Assembly: GCA_016584495.1 (NCBI GenBank)
Contig: WAID01000002.1
Span: 620,001 to 684,000, forward strand
DNA length: 64,000 bases
Direction: 5' to 3'
Source of the DNA: Celoporthe dispersa
Taxonomy: Eukaryota > Ascomycota > Sordariomycetes > Diaporthales > Cryphonectriaceae
Made by a program: the position numbers and the translations under genes. Below, in pieces: positions 19,917 through 30,885 of this stretch. Within the stretch, counting starts at the first letter, position 1, and the number at the start of each line of letters is the position of its first letter. Under the pieces are notes generated by a model, which searched no databases, was not told the origin of the DNA, and saw nothing but the letters and a program-made list of their open reading frames with translations.

Positions 19917-22900
19917 CTACTGCACATCGCGGATGAGCCTGGCACCACTCCACACGTATAGGTAGTTCCGCTGGTACCAGTTTACGCTGAGGTATGGCTG
20001 TCAGCATGGGTCATGAGAGGGGTGGAGCTGAGATGATGTACTTACAAAGACTTTCGTCCAGCGATGCGCGGGTGCGTAGCCCATGATCCACCAAGAATGA
20101 TGTTGTGTTTTTCGTCAAAGAAGTCGGCTACGATCAGATTGCCTGTCAGCCAAGTCCTCTCTCGGATAGGCGATAGATTCTATCGAGTGATAATGACTTG
20201 CCGGTGTAAGCAGGGTACAGTGTCATAGGCTCGAATCCCTCCCACTTCCGCAGGGCCGAGCTTGTCCACTCCCACACGCCGCCCATCTCGCCTTGCCCAC
20301 AGATTCTGTTGCCGTTGGCCGTGACGGGAACCGGGTGCCAATGGCGGAAGCCCACATTGGAGCCGTCAAGGTCGATGAAGAGGTCACTTTGCCCTCCACC
20401 GACGTCTCCATTTGTAGCTTGTGATGGCGGTGTCTCTTCGACCCCGTTGTTGCTGAGGTGCCTGCTCGGTGAGAATTATTAGTTGTGACTTTCCTCTTTT
20501 TTTTCTTCCTTTTTTTTTTTTTTTTGGACAGCCAGGCGCTTCTTACCCATTCACGGCAGGGACGGTCTTCCCAAGCTTCCTCTCGGCCTCTTCCCTCTTC
20601 AGGACACAAGCATACTCGTAGAGGCTGCGGGCCTCCTCGAAGGTCGGAATTCGGCCGCCCATCCACGACGCGCATCCAGCAAGCTCATTGTAGGAAGCAG
20701 AGATCGGCCAGTCCAGAGCATACTTTAAGGGCACTAGGCCGTAGACGGTCCGAACGGCCTTGTCTTCCAGGAACGAGCTTGGTAACGACGGCGAGCCGTT
20801 GACCAGGCCGTTTGAGTTGTTTGCATGGCCGTTAGTGCCGTTCACGTGGGACGCGCCGTCGAGCACTAGTTGGCCAGGCTTAACTTCGACCCAAGACGCC
20901 GGGATCTGCGTTGTTTTTGTGGTGTGGAGATATTGCGCATACTGTTTCCTGGTCAGTATCCCAGGCCAGCTACGAGCTTGGGTACGGGGATATAATGCCA
21001 GACTTGCCTCCTCATTGGTGATAGGCCTCCCTTTGGCCTGAAAGGCGTGCACTTTTGTGTTCCTCTGCGGCTTCTCGTTGTCCCTGAAAGCGGAGTCAGC
21101 CCTGAGAAATATAGCGGACAGCCACGGGGTTCACATACCAGCCGAAATGACATTTCATGTCCGTTCCGTCTTCGGGGTCGTCCATTCCAAGCGTGATGTC
21201 CTGTGCCGGGATGTCGAACCACTGGTTCTCGACCCTTGCGGCCTTGGCTCTCTGAGCCATGCCCTCAAAGTCCGGCCGCATTACATTGGGCGGTGGCAGG
21301 GTCTTCTCGCTCTGTACGAGCATGTAGAGCAGGGTCTCTAGGTGCATGACCTCGTGCTCAAAGCTAACCCACATAGCCCTCGCGGTGGATCGGGGTATGC
21401 TCTGCGCTCCATTTTTGTAGTAACCTCGCAGGCGCTCACGAACCCGGTGCTGGTACTCCAGGATCTCCTCGACGGGTGGCCACTCGTCTGGGATGATAGA
21501 ATGGGCATGGCAGTGTTCTGGGTTGTCCACGTCTGGATCGATGCCTCGCTCGAATATCGTCATATAGTGCCTAGGCTCGGTCGGTGCATCCTTGGTCGTC
21601 TTGTTCAGCTGGATGTCCAGGAACGTCGGCGTGTGTCCAAGGTAAAAGATGCAAGCGTTCCGGAGCTTGATGGGCTTGTCTAGGAGCTCCTCGCGCGAGA
21701 TCATGCCCCTGGTCACGGTGTCCCATGCCGTCCATAGCCCGTCCCAATTTTCCAGGGTGGGCAAGACAGACGAGGCGTAACCGGAAGGGTGTAGACTGAA
21801 GGGCATTTTGGGTTTAGCCAGCATATGCAGACCTGCAGACAGAATCGATCAGATGAGATCACGTCACCTCCCCCTGAGCGGAACCCCTAAAAAAGGAAAA
21901 AAAAGAAAAAGGACAACAAAAAAAAAAAAGGGAGAGAGGTTCGGTCTTCTGGGAGCGGACAACGGCCTTGACGTCGTTGATAAGCAGGCTATTCCGCCTA
22001 GCTCTTATAAGTAGCGCTGGGCAGGCCCCGCAGCCGAAAGCGTCAAATGACAGGTGCCAGAAGCAAGGATTACTCTCGACGGGGTCCGAGAAGTAATAAA
22101 ATAGATCACGAGGGGCTGGTTTGCAACCAACAGGGCGTGGGGGATCGTATGATCCCCCAGAGACAAATCTGCCAGGGTGGGAGGGAAGAAAGAAAAAAGG
22201 AAATTCCACACGGTGGGGATTCGGGGAAATAAGTGAGACAGTATAAAAATTAGTGCGTGAACTCACCATATTCCTCGCCTAACATCCACGAGCCGACCTC
22301 TTCCAGACTGGCCGTGTTCCACAACTTGGTCGCAGCAGGTTGCGAGTACTTCAGGCTCTGTTCGACCTGGATGCGCTCCTGGGCCTTGATGATATCACCG
22401 AGGACCACCACATCTCTGATAGGGGCATAGAAGGCCTGGTGGCGGCCTCCCTCATCGTCATAGACGTATTCCCCAATTACCTTCCAGTCCTCCATCTTAA
22501 ACGCCTCTTCTTCGAGGATGTCGTTGGCATTGAGTAAGCCGTTGAGGATGAACCTGTGTGATATTTTCTCAGCGGTGATATTCTTCCCGGTACAATGCGG
22601 ACCATCTTCTTACGAATGAGTTACGCCCTCTCGGTCTGCCCACATTCAGGGAAATCAGTACTCGTAACGCAAAAAACTGTCTGTGCAACTGACCATTATA
22701 AGCGTGACTAGTCACTCGTGTTAGTTTTCTGGAGTGGAAAGCATGGGAAGGACCAGGATTCATGGGTCATACAAGACTTTGGCTGGATCGAGGCATGAGT
22801 CCAGGCCAACCAGCATCGTGTCTCCAGGGCTGAGAACACTCGAGAACCCCCTCAGGAAGTCTGCAGCCTCGTGGCGGTGAAAGTTGCCTGTCATATATAT

Positions 22901-23684
22901 ATCTCTGTGTAAGTAATTTCATGTGGCGTGAGAGAGGGTAGTGTTTCGCGCGCACCGATGCTCGACCCGAGCGAGAGCACGCATTTCTGCCGCCGCATGT
23001 TGGAGGGCTCCTTCAGCCAGTCCCGGCCGTCGTCGTATGTGCCCCATAGACCGTGGCTCCTTACGTGCTTGTAAGCAGGCAGCTGAGCAAGGGTCCTCTC
23101 GAGCTCTTTCCGGTCCAGGTCCAGCGCATAGTAGTCGATATCCTTCCCTGCGTCTTCGAAGGCCTGGAGCAGCAGGTTCACCTTGCGCAGGTTTCTGCGA
23201 TATCATCGTCAGGAGGGATGTGTGTCAAACTATTTGGCGACATGCAATCTTGAGAGGACCTACCCACTCCCGAGCTCAATCACCATGGCGCCACCGGGAA
23301 TCTTCCCTGCCATCTCTGACGCCGAGGCCGTCAAGACCTTGATCTCGTCATTGGTCAAGTAATACTCTTCCAGATACGTGATCTGAGATAAAAGTCAGTG
23401 CCAGGTAGGATGTTCAAGTTGCATGCAGGGATTATTATTACCTCTTCGAAAATCTGTAACCCTCGCTCGTTGTAGAGCAGGAGAGTTGGCAGCTTCCTCG
23501 GGCCATCTTTCGGCTTGAGAAGGGTATGGATCTCGTCCTTGAGATTCGTCTCGACCGCTGCGGATCGAATATCAAGGATATCTAAGGCTGGTTTCTGGGC
23601 GACTGACGAACCTTCAGCCTTGGTGGTCTTGGTGGAGGTGCGTGTGCCAGCTGGCATGGCAGCTGAATCTGTTGATACAGTCAT
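19917..23684 (-). CDS. EGT1: Ergothioneine biosynthesis protein Egt1 (EgtD-EgtB fusion)
   Basis: Thirteen exons (minus): 23442-23684, 23264-23382, 22956-23194, 22773-22887, 22694-22707, 22614-22635, 22267-22553, 21139-21832, 21008-21083, 20547-20941, 20202-20461, 20046-20127 and 19917-19986. Total 871 residues, all phases consistent. The N-terminal half is an EgtD histidine N-trimethyltransferase (YNERGLQIFEE, VIELGSGNLRK, LDLDRKELERTL, LGSSIGNF, GLDSCLDPAKV). The C-terminal half is an EgtB-type iron sulfoxide synthase: a DinB-like bundle with H413 and the HEVMHLE iron motif at 506-512, then a formylglycine-enzyme-like fold (GFRHWHPV, GGVWEWTSS, LGGSWATHPRIAGRKS). It converts histidine to hercynine and then hercynylcysteine sulfoxide. 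Two introns use GC donors, two exons are only 14 and 22 bases, and the EgtD/EgtB junction intron is 434 bases. Confidence 0.95.
20128..20201 (-). other. GC-AG intron 11 of EGT1
   Basis: The donor is GCAAGT after PAYT and the acceptor TAG precedes the DFFDEKHN exon. The unspliced frame reaches a stop, so removal is required to reach the conserved C-terminal GGSWATHPR. A GCTGAC branch lies upstream of the acceptor. Confidence 0.85.
20942..21007 (-). other. GC-AG intron 9 of EGT1
   Basis: The donor is GCAAGT after the codons for TNEE, and the acceptor CAG precedes YAQYLHT. The intron is 66 bases with no stop, so reading through would add 22 residues. Removing it gives the family-like TNEEYAQYL, and a CTGAC branch lies before the acceptor. 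Confidence 0.75.
21833..22266 (-). other. 434-base intron at the EgtD/EgtB junction of EGT1
   Basis: Donor GTGAGT after GEEYG and acceptor CTGCAG before LHMLAKPKMPF. All other introns of this gene are 55-85 bases. It contains T-rich tracts (A-rich on +) and a perfect 9-base hairpin at 22138-22159. It separates the methyltransferase module from the sulfoxide synthase module. Confidence 0.85.
22138..22159. repeat. Perfect hairpin inside the EGT1 junction intron
   Basis: The arms TGGGGGATC and GATCCCCCA flank a four-base loop GTAT (+ strand). All nine pairs match. No rho-independent role is expected in a nucleus; an RNA structure within the intron is the plain reading. Confidence 0.8.
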
Positions 23685-26600
23685 GGTTGTAGTAGCAGTG
23701 GTAATGGTAGGAGTAGAAGAGTAGTAGCACACAGAACGGCCGGCACTGGATGTTTAAATAAACCCCGAGGATATGAGGCAGTAAACAGACTGAGATGAGC
23801 TATGACACTCTCAATTCAAAATTTATAAGAGCAAATTATAGATGACACAGCGTTGACGACGACCAGTGCCTCGTGATTTGTGAGCAACGTCAAGGGTGGC
23901 CTAATAGGTAATCAATCCGTATAGGAGCTGAGGTGGTTCGTCGAGAGGGCAGACTACGTGGGATGCAGAAACAAAGCTGCTAAAGGAGCCCCTTCCTTGG
24001 CCGTAGCAGCCTGTTAGCCGCAGCAAAGTAGCTCAGCTACATGGTATAGTTAAGTCCATCCGGCCTTACCATCGTATAGGAACGTTAACCATACTGGTGT
24101 AGGCAGGGTTGACCGCTGTGCCGACGGCCCCCTCCCCTCCCCCCCCCCAAGGATCTGATGGTTCCATCGTATGTATGGTGTGAGAGCGTTCCAGACATGC
24201 CGAGGTGGCTCGAAGGGGAAGAGGCATTAGGAGGCCCGCGGGTACACAGTACATCGGACACGACGGAGACAGGGGAAGATGACCGCCCAGAGCAGCACCC
24301 GGCTCGTAGGTCCTGCGGCATGGTGGCAGAAGTTGGGGAAATGCCGTCAGCAGAGGTTCGCTGGAAAACGTTTTGTAATAAGTTGCATAGGACGGTGTCA
24401 AGCTCAGGGCGGGTGAGGTTGGTTTAGCCAGTGAGAAGGCTGCCAGTCCCACGCCTGGTCCAGCTATACCCACGCCGCTAGGAAGAGCTAGGGTCAGTGC
24501 GCCCCCCCCCAAAGTGCCCCCCCTTTGGAGGAAACCTCGACACCCCTGAACGTGGCCCCTAGTGCCCCTGTAGTTTGCTGCCGCTGGACCGGCCGGGGCA
24601 GGATGTTCCTTAGGCGACCTCGCCTCTTTCCTTTTTTTTTTTTCTCTCTTTCTTTCTCTCTCTCCGGCATGCCCTGGTCTCTACGGCTCCAGTTCCTGCT
24701 CAGGAGAATGTAGCACCGTCACCACCTCACAGTCGTCATCGTGCATGCCTCTCAGCAGGCGCAGTGGACACCTGCTCGGACTGGAGTACCACCTGAGATG
24801 CAGACGGACGAGTCAAACCATCATCATGCCTGCACCTACCTGCAGGCACTGTGCATGCTATACTATAGTACAGTCAGTCTCCGTCTGTCCTCGGCTTCCG
24901 GGTCCGGGGGAGCTCTCCAACCGACCCAAACCACGCATGCACCACGAAACGGATCGAGATACCCACAGCAGGTCCCACGAACACCTCACGCCCACACAGT
25001 CTAGCTGTCAGACTACGGCGCAGCCTTGCCGTCGTTCATACCCTTGTGTGCCGCCCAGCTTCCCACTTTGGCAGCTCGCTCGTTCCCCCCTTCTAGGTGC
25101 AGTGCAGCCTCGAGGATCGTCTGCCTCGTACCCACACCTGTGAACCTCTGTGCCTGCACGGCGCTCTTCTCGGCGGATATATCCTGAATCCCACCTTGGA
25201 GGACGGGTTGGAGTACAGAAACAGTGTCGAGACCGGTCCGGGTCAGGAGATGAGGAGAGCATCAAGTCTGTGCTCGCTGTTTGGCTGATACCCTAAAGGA
25301 ACCTCAAACACTTGCTAATGCTCGCCGTCTCTCTCTCTCTCTCCTCCCCCCCTCCCCTCCCCTCATTCTGCATCTGGAAATGTTCTGGAAATTCCACGAC
25401 CAAAACCTTATTCCAAGAGCCTCCATACCCTGGGCCACTGGATCGACAGATCTAGCTGGGAGACACGAGCTTCCGACTGGCTGTTCGTCGGACGATCCAT
25501 CGACCTCAGCTATTGCCGTGAGGCTTCCGACGGGACAGGCTGTGGGTGTATGCGCGCGCGCGTGTGTGGGTGTGAGTGTGTTTGTCCCGGCTACGTCGAT
25601 GGGCCAGGGCCAGGGCCTAGCTGGGGCAGCAGAGATCTCCTTCCTCATCCTGCCACCCCTTTCTGCTCGTTGCGACGGCACCACGCCTCACCGGCTCGAG
25701 ATGCTGCAGGACCCGTCCCATACGGTGAGGACTACGCAGTAGCATACCGTCACGCAGTCGCCTTGATGCACATCATCTGCGGGGAACCTGGGCACACCTC
25801 TTCCGCTTTTTGTGGGACCTTCACCACCCTCCTCTTTCTCGCTGTAGCCTGCGGATATACGAGCGACACACGCAGCGGTCAGGTGCCAGCAACAGATATT
25901 CCGTACCAAACTCCTGGACATGAAGAGAAAGAAAAAGAAAAAGAAAGAAAAAACGTCCTCGGTGGTACGATCATCTCGCTCATCCCAGCAAGCCCGACGG
26001 CGATCCTTTCGGAGCCGTCGGGAGGGACGGCATTTCCCAGACCTGACACAAAAGATCCTCCTGCCACGGGGCCCGAAATGGCCTCAATTTACAGGGTGGC
26101 AGTATGTCGTAATCTCAAGCCACTGTCAGCACACTGGGTCACAACCAGAGCCTGCCGACGCGGGATGCTGGACCCAGGTCTCCCACCGCACCCCGCGCCG
26201 CGGGCCCGGGAGCTTTGCACCGGAGGTCCACCGTCAAGTGCCTGCTGTCTGCTGCCATAGTATGTGTTATCGTAATTACTAGGAGGGAATGGATGGCCTA
26301 CTTGACCACAAGTTCTACTACAGCAGGCCACCTGATAACCTGACAGTAGATGATATACCATACTGGAAGCAAGGTGACCTGGCAGATGCTCCATTTGTTC
26401 TTTATCTCTCTTCCTAGGGCCATTCACACATTCTGATACTCAAAGTTGGTGTTCAAATGGCCGCAGCCACAGCATCTGCAGCCCAGACACCAGATAAGCC
26501 TGACTAAACTCTGGGCCCGTGTGAGTCACCTGATAGCGCGTATTGGGCGCGTGAACCGACATGTAAGCCCGTCCAATGATGATGCAGTATTGTTCGAAGC

Positions 26601-26840
26601 TGTACATTAGTGGCGTCGAGCTTCCAAGATTCAGGTGAAACCAGTGCTAATCAAGGAAAGGGCGCGCCCTCTGCTGGGGGTGCCCCCTCACCCCGGATGA
26701 CAATCTCTCAACCCCTCTTTTCTTTGTCGTTCCCGCTGTTCCGCCGTTCTCATCACTGGACGTGATCTGGAGTTGGCTGCTCGATCTTTACTTGACTGTA
26801 TAGTCATCACCACCGACATCCCTCGAACGCGAATGTAATC
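23685..26840. other. Largest gene-poor gap, EGT1 / tandem-GFA
   Basis: About 3.15 kb between divergent start codons. It has simple-sequence blocks: a pyrimidine run near 24628-24663, a CTCTCT/CCCCT block near 25328-25368, a GCGC/GTGT block near 25551-25581, and a purine block near 25921-25950. Open frames on both strands show no conserved motif. It must contain both promoters; unannotated non-coding transcripts cannot be excluded. Confidence 0.45.
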
Positions 26841-27397
26841 ATGGCAGAGGAGACAGCTTTGAAGACTTACCGTGGCAACTGCCACTGTGCTGCTTTCGTC
26901 TACGGTGAAGATTCCTCCTCCTCCCTTGCTTGAAATTGCCCCTAGCCCATGTTCCATACTACATCGCTTCCGTACTGTTGTGATTTAGCTGATCGAGAAT
27001 TATGCAAACCAAGAGGTCGACCTCCCCGAGATCAAGGACTTCGAGGAGTGCAACTGCAGCCTCTGCCACAAGAAGGGCTACGCGTGGCTGGTTCCCAAGG
27101 AAGAAAGCCAGCTGCGCTTCGTCAAGGGATCCAAGGATGAACTGGCCGTCTATACCTTTGGCAAGGGCGAATTCTCCCACAGGGTTGGTAGCTGAACCTC
27201 CCGGACACCGCGAACTAGAGCCACCTGTTCCTCCGACACCCAGTCGTCGAGACTTGAAGAGGGGGTCTGGTTCAGAAAATGTCACATCACCGCTAATAAT
27301 TTCGCGGCACGGCGTTTTTAGTTCTGTCCTCACTGCGGGACGCCTATGATGTGTGATAACCCCAAGGCGACTCCGACCCAGGAAATAAATGTGAGTC

Positions 27398-27430
<33 letters not shown>

Positions 27431-28430
27431 ACAGGAAGTGCGCCATGTCTGCCGATAGGAACCAGTAAGGGCCGTGGAAAGTGAGTGCATCTCAGGCGCT
27501 AAGACGACCATAGGCTCGTACCATCCAGGGCATAGACATTTGGTCCCTGAACGTCAAGCCGTAAGAACCCCCTTCCCCCCTGGCTATGTATATTATATAT
27601 ACATATATATATACAACACGCTCACAGGGGATTTCTCTAGCGTCGACGGCACGGCCCTGCCACCCCCGTGGGAGCCGCCCGTCTACAGCGGCCCAGAACC
27701 GACCGCGACGGTGGAGAACGGGAAGACCTGTGCGTGCCAACCAAGTCACTCTGTGAGGGACAGGGTACAAGTCCTGGCCTCCTCATCCGTGTTGCGTCTG
27801 CTGACCCGCCGGGATGTGAAGACCACGGCAGCTGCCATTGCGGGTCTGTGACGGTAGCCCTGAAGATCAAGCCGCTGGAGACGTACGACGTCTCCAAGGA
27901 CGGGGAATCGATCGTCGACTGCAACTGCAGCATCTGCGTACGGGTAAGATAGAGAGAACCGCTTGCCCGCTATATTTTCCCTGTCTATATCGACACATGG
28001 ACTGATGTTGTTGTTTTCTTGTCTTTTTTCGGAGCCAGGGCGCCTACATCTGGGTCTACCCGCACCAAGACCAGAGCGTCCTGCAGGGCCGGGAGCACCT
28101 CTCGTACCGCGTCTTCGGGCCCGGCATCATGCGCAAGGCCTTCTGCAAGCACTGCGGGGTGCATATCTGCAACGAGCCGAACTCGCTGACAGGTGAGACT
28201 GAGCTTTGGTGATATTTCTTCCTGGAAAGGGGCGTGGTTTGATCTGACCACTTGTCATCACAGATGAAGAGTATGAGCGCCTGGATGACGATGCCAGGGA
28301 CAGGCGTAACAGGGCGATCAACAACAGGAATTACACCCTGAGAATCTTGGATGACTTTGACTGTAGCACTTTGAAAACCCTGAGGCTTGATGGGTGGAAC
28401 TGCATGAAGGGTGATTATGTCGATCCTTGA
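26841..28430 (+). CDS. Protein with two tandem GFA / CENP-V-type zinc domains
   Basis: Exons 26841-26904, 27014-27183, 27322-27390, 27514-27560, 27641-27729, 27822-27943, 28039-28192 and 28264-28430, 293 residues with all phases matching. Domain 1 (about 9-110) shows NCHCAAFVY, CNCSLCHKKGY and FCPHCGTPM. Domain 2 (about 145-255) shows GSCHCGSVTV, CNCSICVRGAY and FCKHCGVHICNEP. Each has the paired Cys sets of the GFA fold, which binds zinc; the family includes glutathione-dependent formaldehyde-activating enzyme and the centromere protein CENP-V. The linker carries PPPWEPPVYSGPEP. Substrate cannot be assigned. Intron 2 has a weak donor (GTTGGT), and intron 4 holds a TATATA stretch. Confidence 0.88.
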
Positions 28431-28787
28431 TCGGCTTCGAATGGCTTGTCAGCCATCACTTGACACGATCAGCGGGAACACAGAGTTGCAAGAACGACGT
28501 GTTTATTTGGTCAAGTTATGGTATCATTCGTCAACCCAGCAGTCATTTTCTTATCCCTGAAAAACGCCAAATTTACCAGTTTCAAAACAAGTACGCCGCT
28601 CCTAGGCCATGCTGTCATATAATGACAACGTCGTGTAGCTGCATCACACTCAGCAACGTCTGCACTGGTCAAAGTCCGAGCACGACTTACTTGTCAGCGT
28701 CTTAGTGTTGAGGAGGCGAGTCCGTGGTCGACACCGAAAGAACAGGCTCGGCTCAGCATCTCGTGGCTTTGCCACCCCTGCACCCAC
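28431..28787. other. Convergent intergenic region
   Basis: Lies between the 3' ends of the tandem-GFA gene and eIF2B alpha. Nothing beyond probable 3' untranslated sequence is seen. Confidence 0.5.
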
Positions 28788-30020
28788 TCAAGAGGCGTAT
28801 ATACTCAAGACAAAGTCGAGTATTGATGCTGGGGTCTTGGTGCCTTGCTCTGTGATGAAGGCTTTCACCAGTTCAGGAGGCTGCGTAGGCATTATTAGCC
28901 AGGATATGACGCCACAGATGTGCCAAACGAACTCACCGTGTAATCTGCCTGCCACTGGTTCTCGCTCGACTTCGAGTCCGTAGCCGCTGTATCATCCTCA
29001 TTGCCCTTCTTGAAGTCGAGGACCTTCTGCTTTACGCCGAGCCGCGCCACATCGACCTGATCCAGTGGCAACACCATCGCGAACTTGTGCGTCTCCGTCA
29101 CGACATAGTAATCCGCCTTCAGATCCTTCGCGAGCAGGGCCAGCTGGTACGTGCCCATCCTCGACAGTACGCCGCCGCGCTGGCACACGGCCTCGGCACC
29201 GACAAACACCCGGTCGACCCTGGCCAGCTTCATGGCGTGCGCCATGGATGCGACATCAACCGTCGACACCGGCACGCCCCTCTCCCGCAGCGCCTTAACC
29301 GCGGGCTCGCTGTCCGGGCTGCCGTCCATGACGTAGATGACCCTGAAGTCCGGGCTGCCGTGGAGCTCCGACCTCCTGTCGGCGGCGCGCAGCAGCAGCT
29401 GCTTGACACACCTGCTCCCGCCGCTCGTGAGGACTGTGCTGCCTGGCGTGACGTACCTCGCGCCCACGTCGGCGATAGCGGCGCGGGCGGCCTTGGCCTG
29501 GGCCGCGAACCCGCGGCTGTTGCGGACCAGGTACTGGCGCATGTCCTCGAAGCTCATCTTGGTGGAGCTGGCGATACGCGTGGAGCCGGCGCCGCCCGAC
29601 CCGTCATCCCTGGTCTCCTGCCTAAGGGAACTCAGGAGGGTCCGGGTGAAGAGCTCTGCGCCGGCCGTCGGGGGGATCGGGTTCGGCACCGAGGCCTTGA
29701 GGTGGGCGATCTGTGCGTTGACGATCTCGACCGTCTCGAAGACCGTGGAGGTGGTCAGGTGGCTGAGGAGTTCGATGAGGGCCTCGATGGCCGCGACGGG
29801 CATGGAGAGCTCGGTGTCCTCGGCGAGGAGGCGGTTATAGGTCGCCACGAGGCTGCATATGGTCAGCGAGGCGGGTTCCTCCTTCGGTGGTCGTCGTGGG
29901 CGAGGAGAAGGGGACTGCTCACTCGAAGACAGAGCCATCTTTTGTCTTGACGACTGTGTCTGGCTTGGCACGGAGCGGGAGTTTCGAGGACATCCCGGGT
30001 CCCAGCTGGTCTGTTGTCAT
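28788..30020 (-). CDS. GCN3: Translation initiation factor eIF2B subunit alpha (Gcn3)
   Basis: Exons (minus) 29923-30020, 28937-29852 and 28788-28880, 368 residues. eIF2B is the guanine nucleotide exchange factor of eIF2; the alpha subunit senses eIF2 phosphorylation and is not itself catalytic. Visible family motifs are VATYNRLLAED, MPVAAIEALIELL, RFF-like TRTLLSSLRQ, VLTSGGSRCVKQLL, FRVIYVMDGSPDSEP, DRVFVGAEAVCQRGGVLSRMGTYQLALLAK and YYVVTETHKF. I choose the start at 30020: the first exon then reads KTKDGSVFD and splices into LVATYN. A longer same-strand open frame starting at 29971 reads through the first intron and gives a non-family N-terminus. Confidence 0.93.
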
Positions 30021-30885
30021 TCTTGCGGTATGGCGTTTCTCTGAGCGCTGTCTCCTGGCCGTGGAGCTATTGGTCTGGCGAGCTCGAGTCCGTTGCAGGG
30101 CGAGCCGTCGAGAGGAGCCTTTCAGCTTCTTTGGTTGATGTTTAGGTGGGATGAGTCAAGGGGCCGAAGTACCGCCTGCCTTTTACGGACCCTAGCTAGC
30201 ACTGAAGCTTAGAACCCCACGTTCCCATCTAGGGCCTGCGTCATTGGCGGGGTAGACCGTACTTTAGGGGTCTCTAAGATGTTTGTCGCAATGGATGCCA
30301 GAACAACCAAGCCTCTCCTGTGCAGACGGCTGAGACTGGCTCATACACTGAACAAGTGTATGAGAGAGGGGATCGAATGGGTGTTTTGATCGAAGACGGA
30401 CATGAATACTAACGATGCACAGCGATAAAGTGCACATTCTACCTGGTAGGTAGTATTCATGTCGTCTTTGAACCCTCCCAGAAGGATCATACAACGCTCA
30501 TGGGAAAACTAGTTTAGTTCAGTCAACTAACTAGAAATGTGTCTCCCTGTTGTGTTCGCTCCCCATCTCTGCGAGTTACTTTGGTCTCTCTCTTTTTCTT
30601 TGGCTTTGGGGAGCTGAGAGGCAGGAAGGATGTCGGCGGATACGTGCATATTTACTTTGTAGCACGTACCCGCATTAAACTGCTGTAGGCCAGGGATGAC
30701 TGAGCGGGGGTTAGCTGACCTCTGCTCTTTCTCAACTAAACAAGCTTCTCCTGAAACTATCTCTCCGTGATAGTGACCACAGCTTCCTGGCACTCATCAA
30801 CCAGCTGCTAGCTAGATACTGTGGAACTTCCGCTCCTCGGTCAGCTCACTCTTCCTCTGTCTGTCTCTCTTCTTTCTCTCAGAAG
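30021..30885. promoter_or_regulatory. Divergent promoter region, eIF2B alpha / NECAP
   Basis: About 865 bases between divergent starts, with a CTCTTTTTC stretch near 30583-30600 and a CT-rich tract immediately before the NECAP start (30847-30880). No gene is seen. Confidence 0.45.

Noticed and set aside
24066..24512. Open frame of 148 codons on the minus strand
   Set aside because: Low-complexity Pro/Ser/Leu reading across C runs, with no domain and no splice partners.
25281..26260. Several overlapping open frames in the 25-26 kb gap
   Set aside because: They run through CT, GT and purine repeats, give low-complexity proteins and show no motif.
27578..27617. TATATA palindromic stretch as a possible cruciform or element end
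   Set aside because: It is a simple TA repeat inside intron 4 of the tandem-GFA gene, with no flanking inverted repeats.
29087..29950. Long plus-strand open frame antisense to eIF2B alpha
   Set aside because: Shadow frame of GC-rich coding DNA, with no conserved features.
29887..29971. Start of eIF2B alpha at 29971 (reading MPSQTQSS)
   Set aside because: That frame reads through an intron with GTGAGC donor and ATGCAG acceptor. The spliced alternative gives the conserved FDLVATYNRLL.
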